A DNA stretch of 64,000 nucleotides, taken from Roseiflexus sp. RS-1. Lineage in GTDB: Bacteria; Chloroflexota; Chloroflexia; Chloroflexales; Roseiflexaceae. The stretch spans positions 1,922,001 through 1,986,000 of the forward strand of contig NC_009523.1 in NCBI RefSeq assembly GCF_000016665.1, written 5' to 3'. Shown here piece by piece: positions 26,201 to 33,470 of the stretch. Position numbers and translations under genes: made by a program. The notes beneath the pieces are model-generated. The model did not search any database and was not told where the DNA came from. It was given only the letters and a program-made list of their open reading frames with translations. How positions within the stretch are numbered: position 1 is the first letter of the stretch; each line of letters begins with the position of its first letter.

Positions 26201-26977
26201 TTACTGCCGTTCTTCGAGGCGCCGCAGCCGGCAGGCATGGACGACGCGCTCGATCAACCGTTCCGGATCGTCAGGCGGAAGACCGAGTCGCACCTGCAAC
26301 CCTTCGCCCAACTGCATCGCCAGTTGCCGACGCACGGGTGGCGCCAGATCGCGGCGCTGATCGAGAAAGTCGCACAACAGCGCATAATCGTCGGGCGTCA
26401 ACAGACCTGCATCGATGGCAAGATCATTATCATCTGGCGGAAGCGGCGTCTCCGGCGCTACGTTGGCAACGAGACTTTCCAGCGTCACGTCGGCGCGTTC
26501 ACGCACCACCAGCGTACCGGCTGCCAGATCGCCCAACCGCCGTGCGCGCCCGTCGATAAACATCGCAATCACGCCAATGCCGTAAAACAACGGCAGGAAG
26601 TCGATAATGCGGATCAGATTCCGAATGACCGACCCAAGGACGGTCATCGGGCGCCCCCCTTCGGTTACAACCCGCAGCCCGATCAGGCGCTTACCGGGAC
26701 TTTGCCCGTTCCATGTCAACTCGAACGCGATATAGTATCCCCAGAGGATGACGAACCCCAGTGTTGCTCCGATGGCAAGCCACACACTCTCCGCAAATTG
26801 GAGCATGCCAGCGACCTGAGCGACTGCAAGAAACAATGCCACTTCTGCCAGGATGATCAGCGCGCTGTCGATGATCGCCGCCAGAAACCGCGAGCCGATC
26901 CCGGCAATATCGTATGCCAGTTCGATCTGTTCTGGGGTCTCAACGATGTAGTCATTAATCTGCATTGATGCGGACAT
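26201..26977 (-). CDS. RDD-family membrane protein
   Basis: A 258-residue protein. Residues about 20-165 form the RDD domain: AGIGSRFLAAIIDSALI gives the first Arg/Asp pair, then three to four membrane helices, a QSPGKRLIGLRVV loop and DGRARRLGDLAAGT. The C-terminal 90 residues are soluble and helical. RDD proteins are of uncertain function; some are linked to transport or Na+/H+ exchange. ATG 26977 is used; ATG 26965 is possible. Upstream of the divergent CAP-domain gene. Confidence 0.85.
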   Translation of the reverse strand: MSASMQINDYIVETPEQIELAYDIAGIGSRFLAAIIDSALIILAEVALFLAVAQVAGMLQFAESVWLAIGATLGFVILWGYYIAFELTWNGQSPGKRLIGLRVVTEGGRPMTVLGSVIRNLIRIIDFLPLFYGIGVIAMFIDGRARRLGDLAAGTLVVRERADVTLESLVANVAPETPLPPDDNDLAIDAGLLTPDDYALLCDFLDQRRDLAPPVRRQLAMQLGEGLQVRLGLPPDDPERLIERVVHACRLRRLEERQ

Positions 26978-27050
26978 CCGTGTAGATATATACTCAGAAC
27001 GCGGCGTTTTTGATGCCAGGGGTATTATATAGCGCCTTCGAGGTGTGGCG

Positions 27051-28859
27051 ATGCGACGATTACTGCACCTGTTCCTTCTGGCTGGTCTTCTGATCGCTCT
27101 GGCGCATTACGTGCCGTATTCACATCCGTCGCCATCTCGTGCACTGGCGCACGCCGAACCCGCATATCAGACCGCCGATCTGCTCTACAATGAAGCGCGT
27201 ACAGTCCACCTGGGAAATCTCGCCAGACGCGCCAATGGCATTCCGCCGTTGCGCTGGAACCGCCAGTTGACCGCTGCAGCGCGCTGGTTCGCGTGGGACT
27301 CGACCGAGAATCGTCCCATCGGGTATTGTGGCCACCAGGACACGAACGGAAACTGGCCCGTCTACCGGGCGCGCGCCTTCGGGTACCTGGGATTCGCAGG
27401 CGCAGAGAATGCGTTCTGTGGGTACGTTCCCCCCGAAGGCGCCATTGAAGGGTGGATGAACAGTCCCGGGCATCGCGCCAATTTGCTCGACCCCGCCTCG
27501 CGCGAAGTGGGACTTGGATACTACCAACGTTCCGGTGATGGGCGCGGTTATATCGCGCAAAAATTTGGCGTCGATTCCGCCTATGCACCCGTCATTATCG
27601 AAAACGAAGCGCCTTTCACTTCCAACCCCAGCGTCAACCTGTATATCTACAACCGGACGGAGCAGAGCGGTTTTGCGAGCATGGGTCCGGCAACGCAGAT
27701 GATGGTCAGCAACGATGCCTGTTTTAGCGACCGTGCGTGGGAGCCGTTTGCCAGCCACAAGACGTGGACGCTGGAAGGCGGTCAGGGCTGGCGCACCGTG
27801 TATGTCAAAACGCGCGATGCACTCAATCGCACCGCAACGGTGAGCGATACGATTTACCTGGGAGAACCGCTGCCAGTGCAGGAACTCAGCGACGCGCATC
27901 TCAGCACGACGCAGCCATATGTGACCCTGTACCATCTCGATGGCGGCGGCCTGCCAATGGTGCAGTTCAGTCCGGGGTGGATCGCCGATGATACCTATCC
28001 GACATTTGGCAGGTTGTGGGGAGCCGGTGAACGTATCAGTGATCCCGACGCCTGGGGCGGCACAGCGTATCGACTCTTGCCGGGTAGCGGCGAGACATCG
28101 GCATGGGTGTGGGACACCACATTCATCAAGGACACGCCGATGACAGCATACATACGGTTGAAGACGGGCAGTAACGTCTCGAATCAAGAAATAGCGCAGG
28201 TGACGGTCAAGGGCGGCGGTGTCGAGTATGGTCCGCGCCGACTGCGCGGCGTCGATTTTGCCGCGCCCAACCAGTATCAGGAGTTCGCAATCGATTTTAC
28301 GTTTCATTCGAACCCGAACGAGCCATTTCTCATCTTCCAGTTCTGGCGTAGCGGCACTACCGATATTTACGTAGACGCAGTGACCATCTTCAGCAGACCC
28401 CAACCGATAACCAGTCCATTGACGTGGAACGTGCCGGGCGGTAATTATCGCGGTCAGGGCGTTTGGGTGCGCTACACGGACGGTGTGCGCTTTTCGGGGA
28501 TGGTCGAAGCTGCGACAACACCAATGCAACTCTTCGTATCCCCGACAGAACTGACATTCCTGGCAGCCAGGGATGGAACCCCTCCGCCTGCTGCATTTTT
28601 GCGGGTGGCGCCGGTATGTGCGGCGTTTACCTGGGAGATCAGCCATGATGCGCCCTGGTTGAATGCAGAGAAAACAGGGAGCGGCGCCAGAATCAGCGTG
28701 AACCCGGCTGGACTGAGCAACGGCATCTATTCAGGCAATGTCACGGTACGGGCAACCGGGGGCGCCAGTACAGCGTCAGTTTCCGTTCCCGTCAGATTGA
28801 TCGTCGTGGATCGTTTGTTCCCGGTCTATCTTCCGCTGACAGCCAGGGGCTACTGGTGA
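27051..28859 (+). CDS. Secreted CAP-domain (SCP/PR-1) protein with BACON-like domain
   Basis: About 602 residues. The signal peptide covers residues 1-32. A CAP domain (about 45-185) starts with LLYNEARTVHLGNLARRANG and ends with EGWMNSPGHRANLLDP and GYIAQKFG, the conserved CAP motifs. A long beta-rich middle follows, with a carbohydrate-binding-like section around 330-450. A BACON-like Ig domain (about 490-585, with FTWEISHDAPWL) precedes the terminal VYLPLTARGYW. ATG 27051 follows GAGG. Probably extracellular or surface attached. The final codons are included in a 42-bp tandem duplication. Confidence 0.85.
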   Translation: MRRLLHLFLLAGLLIALAHYVPYSHPSPSRALAHAEPAYQTADLLYNEARTVHLGNLARRANGIPPLRWNRQLTAAARWFAWDSTENRPIGYCGHQDTNGNWPVYRARAFGYLGFAGAENAFCGYVPPEGAIEGWMNSPGHRANLLDPASREVGLGYYQRSGDGRGYIAQKFGVDSAYAPVIIENEAPFTSNPSVNLYIYNRTEQSGFASMGPATQMMVSNDACFSDRAWEPFASHKTWTLEGGQGWRTVYVKTRDALNRTATVSDTIYLGEPLPVQELSDAHLSTTQPYVTLYHLDGGGLPMVQFSPGWIADDTYPTFGRLWGAGERISDPDAWGGTAYRLLPGSGETSAWVWDTTFIKDTPMTAYIRLKTGSNVSNQEIAQVTVKGGGVEYGPRRLRGVDFAAPNQYQEFAIDFTFHSNPNEPFLIFQFWRSGTTDIYVDAVTIFSRPQPITSPLTWNVPGGNYRGQGVWVRYTDGVRFSGMVEAATTPMQLFVSPTELTFLAARDGTPPPAAFLRVAPVCAAFTWEISHDAPWLNAEKTGSGARISVNPAGLSNGIYSGNVTVRATGGASTASVSVPVRLIVVDRLFPVYLPLTARGYW

Positions 28860-28924
28860 CTTCGGGTCACTCTTCCGCCGATAGCCGGGAGCTACCGGTG
28901 GTTGCCGGTCACTCTTCCGCCGAT
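28841..28924 (+). repeat. 42-bp tandem duplication across the CAP gene stop codon
   Basis: Units 28841-28882 and 28883-28924 are near-identical (AGCCAGGGGCTACTGGTGAC versus AGCCGGGAGCTACCGGTGGT, both ending CTTCCGCCGAT). The first unit contains the last codons and the TGA of the CAP-domain gene. Confidence 0.7.
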
Positions 28925-29099
28925 ACCAGATCCTGATCGATAGGATACATTCCTGCCAGGGCAACGCATAGTCGTTCTGGAATATGCCTTGCTCTCTGGA
29001 ACGGTGAGCGTCGCCGCACTGCCTGGGTGAGCGGGCGTCTCGCCCACAAGCGCCAGCGTTGCCGCACCGCCTGGGAGCGCGGTCATCCTGACCGCATGC

Positions 29100-29475
29100 A
29101 GCCTTATATAGTGTTTGAAGAAATAATCCGGTATAGCCCGCGCAGGTGGGCTTCGCCTTGTATAGCCAAGGGCTTATGAACTTTGAAGAAATAATCCGAT
29201 GTAGCCCGCACAGGCGGGCTTCGCCTTGTATAGCCGAGGGCGTATGGTCGTTGAACAATTACTCCGCTATAGCCCGCGCAGGCGGGCTTCGCATTCCATA
29301 GCCGAGGGCGTATGGTCGTTGAGTAATTATTCCGCTATAGCCCGCGCAGGCGGGCTTCGCATTCCATAGCCGAGGGCTTCAGCCCGACGGCTAGCGCGGT
29401 AGAGCGGATTTATTTCTCAATCTCCATGAGCCCGACGGCTCATACGGTAGAGCGGATTTATTTCTCAATCTCCAT
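29100..29475 (+). repeat. Tandem array of repeat family A (68-bp period, four units)
   Basis: The AGCCCGCGCAGGCGGGCT hairpin recurs at 29134, 29203, 29271 and 29339, a spacing of 68-69 bp, each with AATAATCCG before and TAGCCGAGGG after. Two copies of the family right end (GGATTTATTTCTCAATCTCCAT) close the array at 29405-29475. No coding capacity is evident in the whole 28925-29563 gap. Confidence 0.85.
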
Positions 29476-29476
29476 A

Positions 29477-29563
29477 CAAAGGCAGGTTTTTTGGCAAGCC
29501 CCTGCGTACCATCTCCCGTTTCAGCCATCAGGACGCCCAAACTCCCCCTTCTCCCCGTGTGGG
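29477..29563 (-). repeat. Family B repeat, part cut off by the insertion sequence (left)
   Basis: Contains GGCAAGCCCCTGCG, CGTTTCAGCCATCAGGACGCCCA and the C-rich arm ending CCCCGTGTGGG. The missing part continues at 30957 beyond the insertion sequence. Confidence 0.8.
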
Positions 29564-30945
29564 TTGAAAGGGGGGGGATTTAGGGCGATTTCAGGCATTG
29601 GGACGGGTCATAGATATGCATGGTTACGCTGTCACCTATTTTGGGCAAGGGCTCCGGGCGCAACCACAAGCGGACCCAGCAGCGCCCTTGCGCCAGCAAC
29701 CAGCGCAGGCGCCGACCTGCCCCCCGCCGGAGCAGGCTGATCACCCGCTGCGCCGTGCCGCTCCAGCGACGGCGCGGCGGCGCGCCCGTCGTCGGTGGCG
29801 CCCGGCGCAAGCGACCGGGCGGAACCCCCTGCGGTTCTGCATCGTCGATCCGCGTGCCGACGGCCACCGTCCACAGCGTGACCGTCGCCACCACCAGATA
29901 CTGCCAGGCGACGGCATCCGGGTCCGTCACCTGACCGCGTTGCCAGTCCCAGCCCATCGATGTACTTTGGCGGAAGCCCGCCTCGTCCCAACTGCGCAGG
30001 GCATACCACGCGGCATCCACCTGCGCGGCTGGACGCTCGCCGAGCGGCGCCCACGGTTCCGCATGGCCTGCACCCCACGCCACTGCCAGCGTGCCCGCAA
30101 TCCGCTTGGGTGCGTGCGTGAAGGCGACCCCCACGCCCACCCATCCATGCCCCGGTCCGGGCGCCAGGCGCAGCACCGACTGGCGCACCTGACCGGTCGG
30201 CGCGAAGGTCGACGTGGTACGCACCCGCATGATGGGATGGAACTGCTGCGACCGGATGGCGTGCCACAGCCGGGGGCTCCACACCCCCTGATCCGCCAGC
30301 GTGAGGACCTCCTGGTCGAGCGGCAGCGCGCTGCGGGCCCAGCGCAGCATCCGCTCCCAGTGCGGTTCCCACGCACCCGGTTGGTTCGCCGGGACGATCA
30401 CCCAGGCGACCGGCAGGGCGGCGCCCCGATAGAGGACGCTCATGCGCAGCAGAACGACGTCATCGCGCCGATGGGAGGCATCCAGCCCGAGCACCAGCGG
30501 TCCGCCGGTCCAGTGCGCGCGAATCCAGCGGAGCAGGTCGGCGCCGCACGCCAGCGGACGGACCACCGGTGGCGCACCCGCTGCGGGTGGGTCGGCGGTG
30601 TCAATGCGATGGGCCGGGGCGGCGATCCAGGCGTCCCAGGCGTCCGCCAGGGTGGCGGCGCGGGCGATCCCGGCAGTGGCGAGCGCTGGCGCCAGCGCGG
30701 GACGATTGGCGCTCCCCGCCAAGAGGGCGCCCAAGACCCAGCGGGCCAGGGCGCGGCGCCGGTGACGCGACAAGCGCGGGAAGAGGGTCTGGATCTGCTG
30801 CTGCAGCAACCGTTCTGTGGACGTGCGGGACATACCATCCTCCGTGTCTCGCGATCCTTCCATGATCATGCTACCGACGGATCGGCCCGTGCGTTCGGTG
30901 GAACGGAAACGGTTGACAATCTGCCTGCGAGTCCCCCCCTTTCAA
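29564..30945 (-). mobile_element. IS4-like insertion sequence, 1382 bp
   Basis: Ends are inverted: TTGAAAGGGGGGGGA at 29564 and the complement of ...TCCCCCCCTTTCAA ending at 30945. It is flanked by an 11-bp duplication, CCCCGTGTGGG (29553-29563) and CCCCTTGTGGG (30946-30956), with one mismatch. The size of the duplication fits the IS4 family. One transposase gene fills the element. The target is a family B repeat copy. Confidence 0.85.
29580..30833 (-). CDS. Transposase, IS4-like (DDE)
   Basis: About 417 residues. ATG 30833 is preferred because GGAGG sits five bases upstream; ATG 30869 is also in frame. DDE residues can be placed: Asp in VLGLDASHRRDD, Asp in LTLADQGVW, and Glu in the YREK-like segment RSWDEAGFRQ...GWDWQRG. 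The N-terminus is basic and helical for DNA binding. The C-terminal quarter is very Arg-rich. No frameshift or stop is visible, so it may still be active, although the mismatch in the target duplication suggests the insertion is not recent. Confidence 0.85.
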   Translation of the reverse strand: MSRTSTERLLQQQIQTLFPRLSRHRRRALARWVLGALLAGSANRPALAPALATAGIARAATLADAWDAWIAAPAHRIDTADPPAAGAPPVVRPLACGADLLRWIRAHWTGGPLVLGLDASHRRDDVVLLRMSVLYRGAALPVAWVIVPANQPGAWEPHWERMLRWARSALPLDQEVLTLADQGVWSPRLWHAIRSQQFHPIMRVRTTSTFAPTGQVRQSVLRLAPGPGHGWVGVGVAFTHAPKRIAGTLAVAWGAGHAEPWAPLGERPAAQVDAAWYALRSWDEAGFRQSTSMGWDWQRGQVTDPDAVAWQYLVVATVTLWTVAVGTRIDDAEPQGVPPGRLRRAPPTTGAPPRRRWSGTAQRVISLLRRGAGRRLRWLLAQGRCWVRLWLRPEPLPKIGDSVTMHIYDPSQCLKSP

Positions 30946-30956
30946 CCCCTTGTGGG

Positions 30957-31044
30957 AGAAGGGGGTTGGGGGGATGAGGGGCAAAGGCGCACGGGAATGT
31001 AGAAAACCGCGCATCGCTCCCAGGAACGCTACCCTTGAGGGCAG
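30957..31044 (-). repeat. Family B repeat, remaining part (right of the insertion sequence)
   Basis: Continues the interrupted copy: AGAAGGGGGTTGGGGGGATGAGGGGCAAAGGCGCACGGGAATG and a tail ending CTTGAGGGC, matching the copy at 55239-55420. Confidence 0.75.
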
Positions 31045-31108
31045 ACATCGCAGAATGGGAACGAACACTGGTGAACCGCGCATCGTGTTCTGCCCGATTT
31101 GATATCAC

Positions 31109-31276
31109 TCCTCAGTTCTCGATTCTCAGTTCTCAGTTCTCAGTTCTCGATTCTCAGTTCTCAGTTCTCGGTTCTCAGCCCTCGGTTCTCAGTTCTCGGT
31201 TCTTGGTTCTCAGTTCTCAGTTCTCGATTCTCAGTTCTCAGCCCTCGGTTCTCAGTTCCTGATTCCCAGTCCTCAT
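31109..31276. repeat. Heptanucleotide array 2 (TTCTCAG/TTCTCGG/TTCTCGA), about 24 units
   Basis: Twenty-four contiguous 7-bp units with variation mainly at the last two bases and occasional CC at the start. It ends five bases before the stop codon of the phosphatase gene. Confidence 0.9.
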
Positions 31277-31281
31277 CTCAA

Positions 31282-31953
31282 TCACGCCCGCTCTGCGTCG
31301 TCCACCTGCGTCTCCATCATGTCCGGCGCTTCGACAATGCCATCGAGGTGCGACATATCGTTCACGCTCAGGATTCGCCAGTCGTGTGCCTCACACGCAA
31401 TGATTGAGAGCGAGGTGTTGCCAACGTGGAGCGGACGCGGCAATACACCGATTTTATCACGCGCAGCATGGAGCAACAGCGCGCGCGCCGGACCGCCGTG
31501 CGTCACCAGAGCGATAGTTTGCCCCGGTCGCTCGATGATCAGGCGCTCTACCACACCGACCACACGATCATAGAGTTGCCCAAAGGTTTCACCATCCCCG
31601 CCACGTGGGACATCTTCACCCGACTCAAAACGCTCCAACAGATCCGGAAATCGCAATCTGACCTCACTGCGGGTCAGACCGCTCCACGCCCCCACATCGA
31701 TTTCGCGCAGCGCAGGCAATGGTTCGGGGATGACTCCCAAACGTTCAGACAGCAGCGCTGCCGTCTCCCACGCACGCTTCAGGTCGCTGCTATACAGCGC
31801 ATCGAAGCGAATGCGTCGAGCAAAGAGACGTCGCGCAAGGCGTTGCGCCTGCAAGCGACCCGCATCGTTCAGCGGAATATCTGCTTTTCCCTGCCAGCGC
31901 CCCTGGAGATTCCAATCGGTCTGACCGTGACGGATGATGTAGAAGGTCGTCAT
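31282..31953 (-). CDS. Histidine phosphatase family protein (phosphoglycerate mutase-like)
   Basis: About 223 residues. Catalytic RHG motif IIRHGQTDWNLQGRWQG at the start, Glu in LREIDVGAWSG, and second His in LVTHGGPARALL are all intact. ATG 31953 lies nine bases after AGGAAAG; an upstream in-frame ATG adds 22 atypical residues. The product may be a cofactor-dependent mutase or a broad phosphatase such as CobC/GpmB types; sequence alone does not decide. Located between a repeat array and family B repeats. Confidence 0.88.
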   Translation of the reverse strand: MTTFYIIRHGQTDWNLQGRWQGKADIPLNDAGRLQAQRLARRLFARRIRFDALYSSDLKRAWETAALLSERLGVIPEPLPALREIDVGAWSGLTRSEVRLRFPDLLERFESGEDVPRGGDGETFGQLYDRVVGVVERLIIERPGQTIALVTHGGPARALLLHAARDKIGVLPRPLHVGNTSLSIIACEAHDWRILSVNDMSHLDGIVEAPDMMETQVDDAERA

Positions 31954-32088
31954 TGTGTCTATCTTTCCTGTTTGAATACGAAAGGACGCTGTTGGCAGCG
32001 TCCCTTCTATCGTTTTCACCAGGAATTATACACGAACGAGGCACTGCTCTTCGTGTTTCAAGAACCGCCGATCTTCCGGTGAGGGAAA

Positions 32089-32290
32089 AAGGGCATCAGG
32101 ACGCCCAGACTCCCCCTTCTCCCTTTGTAGGAGAAGGGGGCAGGGGAGATGCTCACAGGGGTGGATGTTCTGGCAAGCCCCTGCGTGCCATCTTCCGTTT
32201 CAGGCATCAGGACGCCCAGACTCCCCCTTCTCCCCTTGTGGGAGAAGGGGGTCGGGGGGATGAGGGGCAAAGGCGTACGGGCATAATCAA
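32089..32290 (-). repeat. Family B repeat, two copies in tandem
   Basis: A partial copy (32089-32150) followed by a full one (about 32152-32290), sharing GCATCAGGACGCCCAGACTC and CTTGTGGGAGAAGGGGGTCG. Together they fill the gap between the phosphatase and VOC-fusion genes. Confidence 0.8.
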
Positions 32291-32299
32291 GACATGTTC

Positions 32300-32869
32300 T
32301 CATTCCTGCAACTGATCGCGCTCGACGATTTCAATCTCGCGTCCATCGGGATCGCGCAGACTGAAAGTCCGACCATACGCTTTATCGACGATCGGTGCAC
32401 CCAGCAGGGGAATATTCCGCTCAACCAGGTAGAGGAGCACATCCTCCAGTGTTCCACGACAATTGAAGGAGAGGGTGATTGGTGGAGGAACGGCTTTTGT
32501 TCCCTGAAAAACGCTGCCGATGTCGCTATCAGAAGGTTCGTGAATGCCCAGCAGCATATCGCCCATACGCAGTTCAGCCCACTTGTGCTCACGATCCTCC
32601 ACTGCCACCTGAAAGCCGAGTCGCCGGTAAAAACCGAGCGCAGCATCGAAATCGCGCGTGACAATGATCGGCATGGGAGTGATCGGCAGCGAAGATGGTG
32701 GACGCTGATCTCGCGGAATAGCAGATCCTTCTTCCAACGCCCGGCGCAACGCCGTTTCAACCAGACTGGAAAGTGACACACCTCGCTCAATCGCAGCATG
32801 CTTGATGGCACGAACCAGCGATGGCGGCAGGTAGATATTGAACTGTTGCTTCTTCTCGTCGTTCATCAT
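32300..32869 (-). CDS. Ribbon-helix-helix / VOC (glyoxalase-fold) fusion protein
   Basis: A 189-residue protein. Residues 5-50 form a CopG/Arc-type ribbon-helix-helix DNA-binding domain (FNIYLPPSLVRAIKHAAIER then SLSSLVETALRRAL). Residues 65-185 form a vicinal oxygen chelate domain of the glyoxalase/bleomycin-resistance type (VTRDFDAALGFYRRLGF, RTFSLRDPDGREIEIVE). The pairing suggests a one-component regulator that binds DNA through the first part and a small molecule or metal through the second. GGAG precedes the ATG. Three 82-bp repeats with promoter and palindrome lie directly upstream, good candidates for its own operators. Confidence 0.88.
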   Translation of the reverse strand: MMNDEKKQQFNIYLPPSLVRAIKHAAIERGVSLSSLVETALRRALEEGSAIPRDQRPPSSLPITPMPIIVTRDFDAALGFYRRLGFQVAVEDREHKWAELRMGDMLLGIHEPSDSDIGSVFQGTKAVPPPITLSFNCRGTLEDVLLYLVERNIPLLGAPIVDKAYGRTFSLRDPDGREIEIVERDQLQE

Positions 32870-32880
32870 TGTCGCTCCAA

Positions 32881-33127
32881 AATGAAAAGGGGAAGGGGAA
32901 CAGTGACGTGTGCATAGAATGCTAGCATGCTAGTATATCTCAAAATGGCAGTGACCTCCCGCAATGAAAAGGGGAAGGGGAACAGTGACGTGTGCATAGA
33001 ATGCTAGCATGCTAGTATATCTCAAAATGGCAGTGACCTCCCGCAATGAAAAGGGGAAGGGGAACAGTCGATGTGTAAATAGGATGCTAGCATGCTAGTA
33101 TATCTCAAAATGGCAGTGACCTCCCGT
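32881..33127 (-). promoter_or_regulatory. Triple 82-bp repeat with embedded promoter and palindrome
   Basis: Units start at 32881, 32963 and 33045. Each holds ATGCTAGCATGCTAGTATATC (perfect palindrome ATGCTAGCAT at 32919-32928, 33001-33010 and 33084-33093). Read on the minus strand each unit has TTGAGA, a 17-base spacer containing the palindrome, and ATTCTA/TTCTAT, so the palindrome lies between -35 and -10, the classic repressor position. The third unit has a diverged stretch. Units end with CAGTGACCTCCCG, and AAATGACCTCCC recurs at 33164. Confidence 0.65.
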
Positions 33128-33300
33128 TCCCCGTTGTGGCATACTGGCATACGTTGAAACGGAAATGACCTCCCTGTCCTTTATCTTCGCCATTCCTCCT
33201 CAGATCAGAACTGCTGGTCTGCGTGCTGCGAGGAAGCAACGATACTACCCTCCCCAAGCGCGTATATGCTTCCAGACCGTCTGGCGCCTGGTGAAAAAGG

Positions 33301-33470
33301 GCGACCGTCGGCTTGAGCAAAGACACCAGGTGTCATTTGCTGACCTGCTACGGGGTCAGTGGCGCCAGCGACGGCTTGATCCGCATACGAGGTCAGTAGC
33401 GCCAGCGACCGCTTGATCCGACAGACCTGTTACTGGGTTAGCGGAACCAGCGACGGCTTGACCCGCATGA
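33301..33470. repeat. Imperfect tandem copies of the 3' end of the membrane-protein gene
   Basis: Motif AGCGCCAGCGACCGCTTGATCCG and variants occur near 33361, 33399 and 33445, with a weaker one near 33301. The one at 33445 is the real end of the gene ending at 33430; the others lie outside it. No gene is convincing in 33128-33429. Confidence 0.55.

Noticed and set aside
25956-26360. Plus-strand frame between phnD and the RDD gene
   Set aside because: It runs through the phn promoter region and into the RDD gene antisense, with no family likeness.
27120-28646. Open frame of 508 codons antisense to the CAP-domain gene
   Set aside because: Same reasoning: a shadow of a well-supported gene with a signal peptide and CAP motifs.
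28776-29258. Minus-strand frame through the repeat array
   Set aside because: Its repetitive product merely translates the 42-bp and 68-bp repeats.
29100-29475. CRISPR-like array of 68-bp units
   Set aside because: Units are wholly repeated with no spacers, and single copies exist elsewhere in the window.
29598-30977. Open frame of 459 codons antisense to the transposase
   Set aside because: The minus-strand frame has DDE residues and fits between the element ends; the antisense frame crosses the right end of the insertion sequence.
32881-33127. CRISPR-like array
   Set aside because: The three 82-bp units are contiguous without unique spacers and lie in a promoter position.
33165-33416. 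Possible small gene in the gap before the membrane-protein gene
   Set aside because: No ribosome-binding site, and half of it lies in tandem copies of a neighbouring gene's 3' end.
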